Shown here piece by piece: positions 38,402 to 47,580 of a stretch of DNA of 64,000 nucleotides. The notes below the pieces were generated by a model that searched no databases, was not told the DNA's origin, and worked only from the letters and a program-made list of their open reading frames with translations. Source of the DNA: Marinobacter vulgaris (GTDB lineage: Bacteria > Pseudomonadota > Gammaproteobacteria > Pseudomonadales > Oleiphilaceae); the NCBI RefSeq assembly GCF_003344045.1, contig NZ_QFWX01000001.1:620001-684000 (forward strand), read 5' to 3'. Made by a program: the position numbers and the translations under genes. Every line of letters starts with the position of its first letter. Positions within the stretch are counted from its first letter, which is position 1.

Positions 38402-40621
38402 CTACCGGGAGGACGATTGCGCCAGGGTCAGGGCGTAGATTTCCCGTATATCCCGGGCAAACTGCTCCACGGAATAATCCGCGGCGAATTCCAGGGCGTG
38501 GTCGGCCATCTCCTGGCGCAGTGCGTCATCTTCCAGCAGCTGTCGCACCCGCTCACACCACTGATCCTGTTTCTCCGGTGTCTTGAAGCCGTTGAAGCCG
38601 TGGCGCACCACATCGTCAATGCCGCTGGAGCGTACGGCAACCACCGGCAGGCCTGCAGCCATGGCTTCCAGGATTACCATGCCCTGGGTTTCCGATTTGG
38701 AGGCAAACAGGAAAGCGTCACCCAAATGATACCAGGTGGCCATCTCATCGGGCGGAATGGAGCCGACCAATGTAAAGCAGTCCTGCAGTTCCAGTTCATC
38801 AATGCGCTGCTGCAGCCGCTCATGCTGGTGGCCTTCACCAATCATCAGGAATCTGAATGGGCGGTCGCTACGCCGGCGTAGTGCGTCGATGGCATCGATC
38901 ATGAAATCGATGTTCTTTTCATTGGACAGCCGCGAGACACTGACGAATACGATTTCATCGACGATGTTCAGGGAATCCCGCAGTTTGCGGACATCTTCAT
39001 CGGCAACCTCTTGGAAACGCTGGTACTCGATGCCGGTCGGCTGAACGAATACGGGGCTTTTGACGCCGATCATCCGCAGGTATTCCTCGGTGGAGTAGGT
39101 GGGCACGATAACGCCATTGCACTTGTTGGCAAAGTGCTTGATCAGCTCGTGGGAGATCAGGTTCCGAAACAGGCTGCCCGGCAGGGGTACAAAATGCGCG
39201 TAGTGCTCCAGGCGGGTGTGGTAGGTGTAGACCGCCGGCACCTTGAGGCGCCGGGCGATGAACAGCCCCAGGGATCCGCCCAGCCAGATCGGGTGGTGCA
39301 GGTGGATGATATCCGGCTTGAAAGCCTTCACTCGCTTGCGGATCCTGGACAGGAAAATATTGGCCAGCCGGAATTCGCGATCCTCGCCCATGGACAGCAG
39401 TGACGGAACCCGCAGCACGTTGGTTTCCTGTTGTGGCTGGTCACGATACCGCGGGCAGACAATCAGGATGGTGTCGCCGAGGGTTTCCAGGCCTTTGCGC
39501 AACCGTTCGATGGAAATGGGGACGCCGCCAATGAAAGGCAGGTAGTTATTGGTGAACATGGCAACCCGTAATGGCCGGGACAGCCAGGGCTGCGGGTCCA
39601 GGTCATAGTCCGGGTAGTAGTCCTTCTCCACGAAAATGGCGCTGTAGAGCTTGGTGCTGATCAGCACAAACACCGCCACCAGCAGGATAAAGTTCACATA
39701 GCCCACGTAGAACAGGGAGTAAACGAAGAACCAGAGGGACTCCAGTGTGCTCAGCACCGGATTCTGCCGGCCCTCCAGTCGCTGCAGGGAATGGCTGACT
39801 TCACCGTCTTCGCTGACATCCACCCGCACGTAGTGATAGAAGCTGGTGTCATCGTTGAGCACCAGTCCACCGGCTCCGCCCGTGGTAATGAAGCGGGTGT
39901 TGCCCCGGACCTGATCCGAATACAGGGACAGATTGGCGGAGAACACCATATCGATATCGTGCCGGGCAATAGCCTCAAGCAGTGCCTGCCGGAATTCCGG
40001 GGGCTCGAGGAAATCCTCGTCCTGCTCGAAGGGAGCTTCCTGCTCGGGTTCCAGTAGCGGGTGCCCGATGAACAGAAAGCGCAATCGGTTGGGCTCCTGA
40101 TTCAGCAGATCATTCAGCCAGCGGATCTGCCATTGCCAGGGTGTCTTGCCGGTGCTGTCGAGGAAGATCAGGCGGGCGCCGCCGGCTTTTACGCTGAAAA
40201 AATGCGGGCCGAAGTGGTCGTAAAAGCGGTAGCTGCCGAAGTTCTCGTATTCATTTTCGCCGAATGTCAGCAGGTAGGGGATATCCAGGTGGGAGAGGGT
40301 TCCGTGGATGGCCCGGTATTTGTCTTCCCCGCCCCCGCTGACGGCATTGCCGGCGGAAACCACAAAGTCCAGGTCGGCCTGGTTAAGTACCGGAATCATC
40401 TGGTCTTCGAAAACGCCCACGGAGTTGTTGATGTTGCCCACCACCGCAAAACTGAAGCCCTCGGAATCGGACAGACTGTCACTGATGAGGGCCACCTGTT
40501 CTGTGTGCAGGGCCTTGAACTCGGGCGCGAACAGGTTGAGGTAGGCCTTGTACCCCACCAGCAGCAGGACAATCGACAGGCTGGTGTAAAACAGCGCTCT
40601 CAGCGGGTGGCGGCTTTTCAT
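38402..40621 (-). CDS. Degenerate metallophosphoesterase fused to GT4 glycosyltransferase
   Basis: A 739-residue fusion. Residues 10-30 are a membrane anchor; 50-285 resemble a calcineurin-like phosphoesterase; 300-325 are a second membrane segment; 350-735 form a GT-B glycosyltransferase of family 4 (NNYLPFIGGVPIS, HLHHPIWLGG, and the donor site ASKSETQGMVILEAMAAG). In the phosphoesterase part nearly all metal ligands are replaced: DxH by NIN (63-65), GD by GN (91-92), GNHE by GENE (121-124), GHxH by ANLS (229-232); only GHP (186-188) remains. The first domain is therefore probably catalytically dead. The 4-base overlap with the upstream flippase-like gene suggests joint work on a glycolipid. 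Confidence 0.8.
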   Translation of the reverse strand: MKSRHPLRALFYTSLSIVLLLVGYKAYLNLFAPEFKALHTEQVALISDSLSDSEGFSFAVVGNINNSVGVFEDQMIPVLNQADLDFVVSAGNAVSGGGEDKYRAIHGTLSHLDIPYLLTFGENEYENFGSYRFYDHFGPHFFSVKAGGARLIFLDSTGKTPWQWQIRWLNDLLNQEPNRLRFLFIGHPLLEPEQEAPFEQDEDFLEPPEFRQALLEAIARHDIDMVFSANLSLYSDQVRGNTRFITTGGAGGLVLNDDTSFYHYVRVDVSEDGEVSHSLQRLEGRQNPVLSTLESLWFFVYSLFYVGYVNFILLVAVFVLISTKLYSAIFVEKDYYPDYDLDPQPWLSRPLRVAMFTNNYLPFIGGVPISIERLRKGLETLGDTILIVCPRYRDQPQQETNVLRVPSLLSMGEDREFRLANIFLSRIRKRVKAFKPDIIHLHHPIWLGGSLGLFIARRLKVPAVYTYHTRLEHYAHFVPLPGSLFRNLISHELIKHFANKCNGVIVPTYSTEEYLRMIGVKSPVFVQPTGIEYQRFQEVADEDVRKLRDSLNIVDEIVFVSVSRLSNEKNIDFMIDAIDALRRRSDRPFRFLMIGEGHQHERLQQRIDELELQDCFTLVGSIPPDEMATWYHLGDAFLFASKSETQGMVILEAMAAGLPVVAVRSSGIDDVVRHGFNGFKTPEKQDQWCERVRQLLEDDALRQEMADHALEFAADYSVEQFARDIREIYALTLAQSSSR

Positions 40622-41676
40622 GGGAATTCCTTTCTGTTCCTCATCAGTTCCCTCTGCAGAATCACCAGGCCGGCAAGCATGCCGATGTAGATGGTGATGA
40701 ATCGCCAGCTTACGGTCACCAGTAACAGGTGATTGGCCGTGAGTATGTCCCGGAAGAAGCTGCCGAATACCCCCTCGGATATGCCGGAAGCGCCGGGTGT
40801 TGGTGAAAAGTACATCACAAAGGTGGTCACCACCAGCAGGCCCGTACTCACAACGTAGTCTACGTCGTAATCCAGGGACGATATCAGCAGCGCCGGAAAG
40901 CTGAACAGACTGAGGAGAAATACAAAGGTAAACACGACCGACAGCGCCACATACTGTTTCGGCCCGTTGATGTAGTGGCCAAAGCTGGAGGAGAAGCGCA
41001 GCATTTCCCGCTTGGCCTTGAACTGCCAGCGGTCATGCCGTCGCTCGCCGAGCAGGTGGAACCGGTGCAACAGGCTCAGCAATCGGCCCAATGGGCCAAT
41101 CAGCCACCGCGTACGGAACAGGACCACCATGAAAAAACCGAGATAGACAAGGATCAGCAAGGCCAGTATCGGCCCCAGTTCGCCAACCAGGGGCTGGTTA
41201 TCGAGGGTGTCGAGAGTAAGCAGGAAAACCGGCGTGAGGGAAAAGATAAAGATCACCGCAATGACCGTGCGGATGGTCGTTGCTGCGGTAGCGCGCCCCA
41301 CCGGCACCCCGTGGTGCTGCAGGTACCAGATTTGTGCAAAGCCGCCGCCGGTGGCCATGGGTGTGACGTTGGAAAAAAACAGATTGATGAACACCAGCCG
41401 GAAAATCACCGGAAAGGGCAAACGGTGCCCCAGCGCCCGCAGCGTATAGTGCAGCCGCAACCCGTCCGCCCCGAAGTAAACCATCAGCAGGGCGACGATT
41501 GAAGCAAGGGCCTGCGGTGAAACCAGGCGCGGGTCAAAGGTAACGCTGCGCCCCGCGAACTGGTCGTAAACCGCATAGAGCCCGGCGGCCGTCATGGCGA
41601 TGAAGAGCAGGCTGAAAACCGTCAGCCGGCGCCAGGACGCGCGCTGTTGATAATCTTGATCGGGGATGTTGGTCAT
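40618..41676 (-). CDS. Lysylphosphatidylglycerol synthase TM-region/UPF0104 family membrane protein
   Basis: A 352-residue inner-membrane protein with about eight hydrophobic segments and the UPF0104 (LPG_synthase_TM) pattern: FGADGLRLHYTLRALGHRLPF, FSNVTPMATGGGFAQIWYLQHHG and SPTPGASGISEGVFGSFF. It lacks the soluble aminoacyl-transferase domain of MprF. Similar proteins accompany glycosyltransferases and are thought to flip or handle lipids. Its stop overlaps the start of the fusion glycosyltransferase (ATGA), so the pair is translationally coupled. Confidence 0.85.
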   Translation of the reverse strand: MTNIPDQDYQQRASWRRLTVFSLLFIAMTAAGLYAVYDQFAGRSVTFDPRLVSPQALASIVALLMVYFGADGLRLHYTLRALGHRLPFPVIFRLVFINLFFSNVTPMATGGGFAQIWYLQHHGVPVGRATAATTIRTVIAVIFIFSLTPVFLLTLDTLDNQPLVGELGPILALLILVYLGFFMVVLFRTRWLIGPLGRLLSLLHRFHLLGERRHDRWQFKAKREMLRFSSSFGHYINGPKQYVALSVVFTFVFLLSLFSFPALLISSLDYDVDYVVSTGLLVVTTFVMYFSPTPGASGISEGVFGSFFRDILTANHLLLVTVSWRFITIYIGMLAGLVILQRELMRNRKEFP

Positions 41677-41760
41677 GAACGGCCCACTGTATTGAGACGG
41701 GCATTTTACGGGTCCTGACCGGGATAGTCACTGGCATAAGGCGGCAATGACCGCTTGACG

Positions 41761-41781
41761 ATTGTCGTATTGTAGGACAAT
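41761..41781. promoter_or_regulatory. Inverted repeat in the alkB upstream region
   Basis: ATTGTC, nine bases, GACAAT, lying 60-80 bases upstream of the alkB GTG. It follows directly a TTGACG box (41755-41760) that could serve as a -35 element, with CAATAAT at about the -10 position. It may bind a regulator of alkane use; no family can be named. Confidence 0.35.
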
Positions 41782-41840
41782 AATTCATTAACAATAAGCG
41801 ATCGACAAGATCCAACGCCACCGCCATTAAGGGAAATCCC

Positions 41841-42977
41841 GTGAGTACCAGACCATTAGCCCCGAGCACCGAATACGCGCGCAGAAAGACGCTACTGACG
41901 CTCAAGAAATACAGCTTCCTTATCGCTCTGATACCTCTGGCCCTGCCGCCTCTGTCACTGGCGGCCGGGCAGGCCACGGGGTGGGTCAATCTGTTCGCCT
42001 GGGGTGTTCCTTTCGTGGTGTATGGCTTTATTCCCATACTTGATCTGCTGCTGGGTAAGGATGCCCTCAACCCGGACGAGGACGTCGACACACCCCGCAT
42101 GAACGCCGAAGTCTTCTACAGATTCATCACCCTGGGCTGGGTCGCCGCCTTTGTCGGGTTGCTGGTATGGAGCATGTTTGTGCTGGCATCCGGTATCTTC
42201 AGTGTGGCCGGCAGCATTGGCTGGATTTTCTCCATGGGCATCGTGGGCGGCCTGGGCATTAACGTTGCCCACGAGCTCATCCACAAGGATGACAGGCTCG
42301 AGACATGGGCCGGCGGCCTGATGCTGTCACTGGTCTGCTACGCCGGCTTCAAGGTTGAGCACCTGCGCGGCCACCACGTGCATGTCTCGACCCCGGAAGA
42401 CGCCTCGTCCTCGCGCTATAACCAGTCGCTTTACAACTTCCTGCCCCGGGCCTATGTGCGCAATTTCCTGAATGCCTGGAAGCTCGAAGCCAGCCGTCTG
42501 CGGAAAAAAAGCCACCGCGCCTGCAACTGGCGCAACGAACTCATCTGGTGGTACAGCCTTTCCGCATTGACGCTCGCCGCCTTCACAATCGCCTTCGGCT
42601 GGCTTGGAGTGGTCTTCTTTCTGGGGCAGAGCGTCATCGCCATTAACATGCTGGAGATCGTCAACTACCTGGAACACTATGGCCTCCACCGCCGCAAACT
42701 TGAAAGCGGCCGCTATGAACGTACCGGTCCGGAACACAGCTGGAACTCCAATCACTTTCTCACCAATGCCTTCCTGTTCCACCTTCAGCGCCACAGTGAC
42801 CACCACGCCCGGGCCAAACGCCGCTACCAGGTACTTCGCCACCATGACGTTGCCCCCCAGCTTCCGGCGGGCTATACCGCGATGATCCTCATTGCCATGA
42901 TTCCGCCGCTATGGAGAAAGGTGATGAACCCCAGAGTGGAGGCCTATTACCAGGGCGAGGAGCACCAGTTGGCTTGA
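41841..42977 (+). CDS. alkB: Alkane 1-monooxygenase AlkB
   Basis: A 378-residue integral-membrane non-heme diiron hydroxylase that oxidises medium-chain n-alkanes to 1-alkanols. Six or so membrane segments and the histidine boxes are present: HELIH (144-148), HLRGHH (174-179), NYLEHYGLHR, and HSDHH near residue 315. It starts at GTG 41841 with AAGGGA upstream. No rubredoxin or rubredoxin reductase gene is adjacent, so electrons must come from partners encoded elsewhere. gloA follows 97 bases later. The gene is a strong sign of hydrocarbon use. Confidence 0.95.
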   Translation: MSTRPLAPSTEYARRKTLLTLKKYSFLIALIPLALPPLSLAAGQATGWVNLFAWGVPFVVYGFIPILDLLLGKDALNPDEDVDTPRMNAEVFYRFITLGWVAAFVGLLVWSMFVLASGIFSVAGSIGWIFSMGIVGGLGINVAHELIHKDDRLETWAGGLMLSLVCYAGFKVEHLRGHHVHVSTPEDASSSRYNQSLYNFLPRAYVRNFLNAWKLEASRLRKKSHRACNWRNELIWWYSLSALTLAAFTIAFGWLGVVFFLGQSVIAINMLEIVNYLEHYGLHRRKLESGRYERTGPEHSWNSNHFLTNAFLFHLQRHSDHHARAKRRYQVLRHHDVAPQLPAGYTAMILIAMIPPLWRKVMNPRVEAYYQGEEHQLA

Positions 42978-43074
42978 ATCGAAGCCCGGCCGGCGGGCTG
43001 TGCCCTTGAAATCTTCTGGTAACGCACACACGTATAATGTTTGAATCCTGAACGCATAAGAAAGGGAGCACTCC

Positions 43075-43641
43075 ATGCCCAAGCACTTCGAACAAGCCCC
43101 TGGCCTGCACGAAGCACCCGTCCCCGACACCGAGGGCTATGTCTTCAACCAGACGATGCTGCGCATCAAGGACCCCGAGCGCTCCATGGACTTCTACACC
43201 CGGATAATGGGCATGCGGCTGGTCAGGAAACTCGACTTCCCGGAAATGAAGTTCACCCTCTACTTTATGGCCTACCTTGATGATCGCCAGGCCAACAGGG
43301 TGCCCCACGATGATGCCCACCGCACCACGTTTATCTTCGGTCGCGAGGCTATGCTCGAGCTGACCCACAACTGGGGCACCGAGAACGATCCGGATTTCAG
43401 CTACCACAATGGCAACGACGAACCCCAGGGCTTCGGCCATATCGGTGTGGCAGTTCCGGATGTCTATTACGCCTGTGACCGGCTGGATAAACTGGGCGTG
43501 GAGTTCGTCAAGAAACCGGACGATGGCAAGATGAAAGGGTTGGCATTCATCAAGGACCCCGACGGCTACTGGATCGAGATCCTGCAACCGAACATGCTTG
43601 AAAAACAGCGCCGGTTGCAAGAGGAAGGCCAGGACAGTTAA
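43075..43641 (+). CDS. gloA: Lactoylglutathione lyase (glyoxalase I)
   Basis: A 188-residue metalloenzyme of the glyoxalase I family, converting the methylglyoxal-glutathione hemithioacetal to S-lactoylglutathione. Marks: [23 protein letters not shown] (metal ligand Gln region), [33 protein letters not shown] and [13 protein letters not shown] (metal Glu). Length and the extended N-terminus fit the plant/Pseudomonas-like long form. AAAGGGAGCACTCC provides the ribosome site. Confidence 0.95.
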   Translation: MPKHFEQAPGLHEAPVPDTEGYVFNQTMLRIKDPERSMDFYTRIMGMRLVRKLDFPEMKFTLYFMAYLDDRQANRVPHDDAHRTTFIFGREAMLELTHNWGTENDPDFSYHNGNDEPQGFGHIGVAVPDVYYACDRLDKLGVEFVKKPDDGKMKGLAFIKDPDGYWIEILQPNMLEKQRRLQEEGQDS

Positions 43642-43660
43642 GCAAGAGCCTCTTGCCGTG

Positions 43661-44581
43661 TCAGGCAGTGCCGGGCCTCTTCCCGGCACTGCTGCCTGAT
43701 GCCACAATGACCGCCGCTGTCAGAATCAGCGCGCCGGTCATGCCGATCACGCCCAGCACCTCGCCCAGGAAAACCCACGCAAGCAGCGCCACGAATAGCG
43801 GCTCCAGGGTCACGATAATGCTGGATAACGTTGCCGGCGTCGTTTTCATGCCACTGAAAAAACTCAGATACCCCAGGCAGGTCGGCACAACGCCGATATA
43901 AGCCACCATCAGCCACTGCCCGACTCCCAGGGTTTCCAGACCTTCGAAGCCACCACTGACCGCCACCACGGGCAACAGGATCAGCGCGGCCGTAAAAAAG
44001 CAGATAAAGGCGGTGGTGAACACGGGTGTTCCCGTGGAGGTATGGCGACTGGTCAGGGTAAAGCCGGCGTACACAAAGGCCGCCAGAACGGCTACCAGGA
44101 TACCGCCCAGTCGCAATCTGCCGGCGCTGTCCATATCGCTTATCACCAGCATGGCGGTGCCGGCAATGGCCGCGGCCAGGGCGAGGATGGTGACCAGTCC
44201 GGGTTTTTCTCCCAGCAAGGGCGCTGCCAGAATAGCCACCAGCACCGGCGCCAGGCACAACGCAATCAGTGTGGCAATACCCGCGCCGGTCATATCCACG
44301 GCCAGCAGGTAACTGCCCTGGTAGACAGCCTGGAACAACCCCAGGGCGATCAGCGGAGCCAGAGACTTACAGGTAAATTTCGGTAACGGGGTAGCCCTGC
44401 CAGCCAGGGCCCGCTGCTCCCTGCGCATCAGCGCAAAGAAAAACGGCAGCGCGACCGCCAGGCGCAGAAAGCCGAGCGTCACCGCCTGCAGCTCGGTGCC
44501 GTTAAACAGGAATTTCGCGACAATACCCGTAGTCGCCCAGAGCAGGGCTGCCAGGGCGATCAGTAAAGCGCCTTGAATCAT
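43661..44581 (-). CDS. EamA/DMT family transporter
   Basis: A 306-residue drug/metabolite-type transporter with ten predicted membrane segments in two EamA repeats (first about 5-140, second about 155-295; for example VAYIGVVPTCLGYLSFFSGM). Substrate unknown; the family exports amino acids and other small molecules. Its ATG overlaps the lutC stop by 4 bases (ATGA), making it the fourth gene of a coupled lutA-lutB-lutC-eamA run. A short hairpin (43642-43656) separates it from convergent gloA. Confidence 0.88.
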   Translation of the reverse strand: MIQGALLIALAALLWATTGIVAKFLFNGTELQAVTLGFLRLAVALPFFFALMRREQRALAGRATPLPKFTCKSLAPLIALGLFQAVYQGSYLLAVDMTGAGIATLIALCLAPVLVAILAAPLLGEKPGLVTILALAAAIAGTAMLVISDMDSAGRLRLGGILVAVLAAFVYAGFTLTSRHTSTGTPVFTTAFICFFTAALILLPVVAVSGGFEGLETLGVGQWLMVAYIGVVPTCLGYLSFFSGMKTTPATLSSIIVTLEPLFVALLAWVFLGEVLGVIGMTGALILTAAVIVASGSSAGKRPGTA

Positions 44582-45237
44582 TCAATAACCAGTACGATAA
44601 GTTCCTTGGGACCGTGGACACCGTAGGCAAGGGTCTGCTCGATATCTGCGGTTTTCGACGGCCCTGAGATTAACAGCGCATTGGTTGGCATGCCAGCGGC
44701 CCAGTTCTGGGATTGCATGGCGTGGTGGAACGTGGTGTAGAGCTCACTGGCCTTGAGCACCGCAATATGGATTGGCGGCACCAGGCTCATCAGTCGTGGC
44801 TCGTCTACCGATGGCCACAGGATCAGGGACCCGGTTTCGGCAATGCCACCACGGGTGGAGGTAATACCGGCATCCACGTCGCTGAACAGGGTTTCCTGCC
44901 AGCTTTCCACCGGCTCGTCATAAATCAGCAGATGGGGCAGGTCTTCCCGGCCTTCTGTGGCGCTTCGCAGCGCCTTGCCGATTTCGTGTTCTTTGGTAAT
45001 TAGCAGCGTCTGGGCACCACGGGTCTGGAGGATTTCAGCCAGCCGGTCGATCCAGCCGGATTCCGTTGTGCGATGGACTTCGCCATGGACGGACTCGATG
45101 GTCTGCTCGAACATGTCGAGTTTTTCCGCGGTGCTCCACTCGGGCCGGTTGAGAACCGAGAAGTCGCATTCCGGGGCAGTCAGTTCGCCGCCGGTGCGGT
45201 GGCGCAGGCGTTGCAGGATGGCGTCACGGGAACTCAC
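44578..45237 (-). CDS. lutC: Lactate utilization protein LutC (LUD domain)
   Basis: A 219-residue LUD-domain protein (YkgG/LutC family). Marks: GITSTRGGIAETGSLILWP, which holds the core Glu/Gly loop of the LUD fold, and NALLISGPSKTADIEQTLAYGVHGPKEL at the C-terminus. With LutA and LutB it forms the L-lactate oxidation complex. It overlaps lutB and the EamA gene by 4 bases on each side. Confidence 0.93.
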   Translation of the reverse strand: MSSRDAILQRLRHRTGGELTAPECDFSVLNRPEWSTAEKLDMFEQTIESVHGEVHRTTESGWIDRLAEILQTRGAQTLLITKEHEIGKALRSATEGREDLPHLLIYDEPVESWQETLFSDVDAGITSTRGGIAETGSLILWPSVDEPRLMSLVPPIHIAVLKASELYTTFHHAMQSQNWAAGMPTNALLISGPSKTADIEQTLAYGVHGPKELIVLVIE

Positions 45238-46673
45238 TGGCTGCGCTCCTTGATCCGTTCATGGAGGGTTTTGGCGGCCAGTTTTGGTGCCGTGCGGTAT
45301 TGCGTCCAGCCACCGAGTTTGCCGGGCTGCAGTTTGCGGAAGCGGGCGCCCAGGCGGGTGCCCATCCGGTAGATGCCGGGGCGCGCATGCATCCAGCTCC
45401 AGCCCTTCCAGATCATGGCTTCCATATTGCTGCGCTTGGCACCATGGCCGCGCACCTTGGCCGGGTGCAGCTTGTCACCGTCCACGGACTCCTGGCGCAA
45501 CCGCACCAGCAGATCCGGTATCGGGATCTTCACCGGGCAGACTTCACCGCAGGCCCCACAGAGGCTCGACGCCGTGGGCAGATGCCGCCCTTCGTCCAGG
45601 CCCACCATGTGGGGCATCAGTATCTTGCCGATGGGGCCCGGGTAGGTGGTGCCGTAGGCGTGGCCACCGACGCGGGTATAGACCGGACAATGGTTCATGC
45701 AGGCGCCACAGCGGATACAGCGCAGGGTGTCCAGCAGTTCGTCGTCCTGGTAGATGGTAGAGCGGCCGTTATCCACCAGCACCACATGGACCTCTTCCGG
45801 CCCGTCGAGCTCATTGGCCTTGCGGGGGCCCGAAATCATATTGAAATAGGTGGTGATGTGCTGACCCGTGGCGGAGCGGGTCAGCAGCGCCAACAGGGCA
45901 GTGACGTCTTCCAGCTTGGGCACCACCTTCTCGATGCCGGTCACCGCGATATGGCAGGGGGGCACCGTGGTCGTCATGCGCCCGTTGCCTTCGTTCTCCA
46001 CCAGGCACAGGGTACCGGTCTCGGCGACGGCGAAGTTAACGCCGGAGACGCCCACATCCGCATTCATGAACTTTTCCCGCAGCTGCAAACGCGCGCTGGC
46101 AGTCAGGTACTCCACATCATGGGAAAGATCGGTGCCGGTCTTGTCATGCAACAGCTGAGAAATTTCTTCGGTGTTCTTGTGAATTGCCGGCATGATGATA
46201 TGGGACGGCGTTTCCTCGGCCAGCTGCACAATATATTCGCCCAAGTCTGATTCCAGGGCTTCGATGCCCTGTTCCTCGAGGTAATGGTTCAGCTCCATTT
46301 CCTCGGACACCATGGACTTGCCCTTGATAACGGTCTTGGCGTTGCGGGCCAGACAAATGTCCCGCACGATCTTGCAGGCTTCGTCGCCATCGCTGGCCCA
46401 GTGCACGGTAATGCCGTTTTCGGTCAGTTTCTGTTCCAGCTGCTCCAGCAGGTCCGGCAGGTGGGCCAGTGCCCGCAGGCGGATATTGGCGCCCAGATCC
46501 CGCAGGGTCTCCAGGTCCCAGCCCTCGAATGCGGACTTGCGCTTGCTCATCAGCCCGTCCATCGCCTTGCGGAAGTTCTGCCGAATCTGCGGGTTGTGGA
46601 TGGCCGCCCGCGCGCGCGGGTGAAATTCTTTCACATCAATGTGATGAGGTGATTGTTGTGCGGTTTCAGTCAT
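45234..46673 (-). CDS. lutB: Lactate utilization iron-sulfur protein LutB
   Basis: A 479-residue protein with an N-terminal LUD domain and a C-terminal ferredoxin-like part. Two 4Fe-4S motifs are present: CIRCGACMNHCPVY (about 316-329) and CGACGEVCPVKIPIP (about 366). A LutB/YkgF C-terminal tail follows. It passes electrons from L-lactate oxidation. Translationally coupled with lutA upstream and lutC downstream. Confidence 0.95.
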   Translation of the reverse strand: MTETAQQSPHHIDVKEFHPRARAAIHNPQIRQNFRKAMDGLMSKRKSAFEGWDLETLRDLGANIRLRALAHLPDLLEQLEQKLTENGITVHWASDGDEACKIVRDICLARNAKTVIKGKSMVSEEMELNHYLEEQGIEALESDLGEYIVQLAEETPSHIIMPAIHKNTEEISQLLHDKTGTDLSHDVEYLTASARLQLREKFMNADVGVSGVNFAVAETGTLCLVENEGNGRMTTTVPPCHIAVTGIEKVVPKLEDVTALLALLTRSATGQHITTYFNMISGPRKANELDGPEEVHVVLVDNGRSTIYQDDELLDTLRCIRCGACMNHCPVYTRVGGHAYGTTYPGPIGKILMPHMVGLDEGRHLPTASSLCGACGEVCPVKIPIPDLLVRLRQESVDGDKLHPAKVRGHGAKRSNMEAMIWKGWSWMHARPGIYRMGTRLGARFRKLQPGKLGGWTQYRTAPKLAAKTLHERIKERSQ

Positions 46674-47449
46674 GAGCGCTTGCCCCCATCGCCGTTGGTG
46701 CGTTCCCAGAGAAAGCTCAGAATATGCTGGCCGGTCACCGGCTTCTGGTTTTTCTCAGCGTAGCCGTCGATATTCATCAGGCAGCCGCAGTCGGTAGTAA
46801 CGAATTCCTTCGCGCCCGCATTCACCAGGGTGTCCACTTTTTCACTGACCATGGCACCGGAAATCTCCGGGTGACGCACGGCAAACGTGCCACCAAAGCC
46901 GCAGCACTCCGCAGCCCGCTCCTGTTCCACCAGGTTCACATTTTTCAGCTGACCCAGCAGTTTCGGCCCGACTTCCGCCACGCCCATTTCGCGGCGGGCG
47001 GTGCAGGAAGTGTGCATGGCGACGGTCGTTGGCTCACCCAGGTCGTCCAGCTTGATATGGCAAACCTGCAGCAGAAAATCCGTCAGTTCCCAGATCCGGC
47101 CAGCAATTTCCGCCGCTTTCACCTCCTCGGCGGTGTCCTTGAACAGCGCAGGGTAGTGCTTGCGCATCATGCCGCCACAGGAACCGGAGGGCACCACAAT
47201 TGGCCAGTCTTCCGGGAACAGCCCCAGCTGGGCCTTGGCAACCGCGCGGGCTTCGTCGTGGTAACCGGAGGTGTAGGCAGGCTGGCCGCAACAGGTCTGG
47301 TCCTCGGGGTAGATCACCTCGATGCCCTCCCGTTCCAGTAACTGAATGCCGGCCATGCCTGCATCCGGGTAGAACATGTCCACCAGGCAGGTGCCGTAGA
47401 AATAGACTTTTGAAGGTTTGGCCGGGTAAACCTTGATGGGATCAACCAT
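46670..47449 (-). CDS. lutA: Lactate utilization protein LutA (CCG domains)
   Basis: A 259-residue Fe-S oxidoreductase subunit (YkgE/LutA). Two CCG-domain motifs are visible: CCGQPAYTSGYHDEA and ECCGFGGTFAVRHPEIS, which bind an iron-sulfur cluster as in heterodisulfide reductase. The start at 47449 (MVDPIKVYPAKP) is preferred to 47473, because the latter lies inside a 27-base palindrome and adds a non-conserved stretch. First gene of lutABC-eamA. Confidence 0.93.
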   Translation of the reverse strand: MVDPIKVYPAKPSKVYFYGTCLVDMFYPDAGMAGIQLLEREGIEVIYPEDQTCCGQPAYTSGYHDEARAVAKAQLGLFPEDWPIVVPSGSCGGMMRKHYPALFKDTAEEVKAAEIAGRIWELTDFLLQVCHIKLDDLGEPTTVAMHTSCTARREMGVAEVGPKLLGQLKNVNLVEQERAAECCGFGGTFAVRHPEISGAMVSEKVDTLVNAGAKEFVTTDCGCLMNIDGYAEKNQKPVTGQHILSFLWERTNGDGGKRS

Positions 47450-47467
47450 AGTGCTGCCGCTCGAGGT

Positions 47468-47494
47468 TATCATTGACTGTAACAGTCAATGATA
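47468..47494. promoter_or_regulatory. 27-bp perfect palindrome upstream of lutA
   Basis: Arms TATCATTGACTGT and ACAGTCAATGATA flank a single central A: a perfect 13-base inverted repeat. It lies 19-45 bases upstream of the lutA ATG. Symmetry and place are those of a strong operator, probably for a lactate-responsive regulator of the GntR or LysR class encoded elsewhere or for the GntR gene at 48244. Confidence 0.75.
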
Positions 47495-47548
47495 GGGCCG
47501 CAGAACCTGTGTTGCCAGGCGACTTTAGGGGAATCGTTCAGGAAAGTC

Positions 47549-47573
47549 GGGCAGTGGCGCCTGGCCACTGCCC
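47549..47573 (-). terminator. Hairpin downstream of the ComEA-like gene
   Basis: GGGCAGTGGC, loop GCCTG, GCCACTGCCC: a perfect 10-base stem 8 bases after the ComEA-like stop. On the minus strand it is followed by a short T-containing stretch (GACTTTCC). Likely terminator. Confidence 0.6.
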
Positions 47574-47580
47574 TGGAGGG

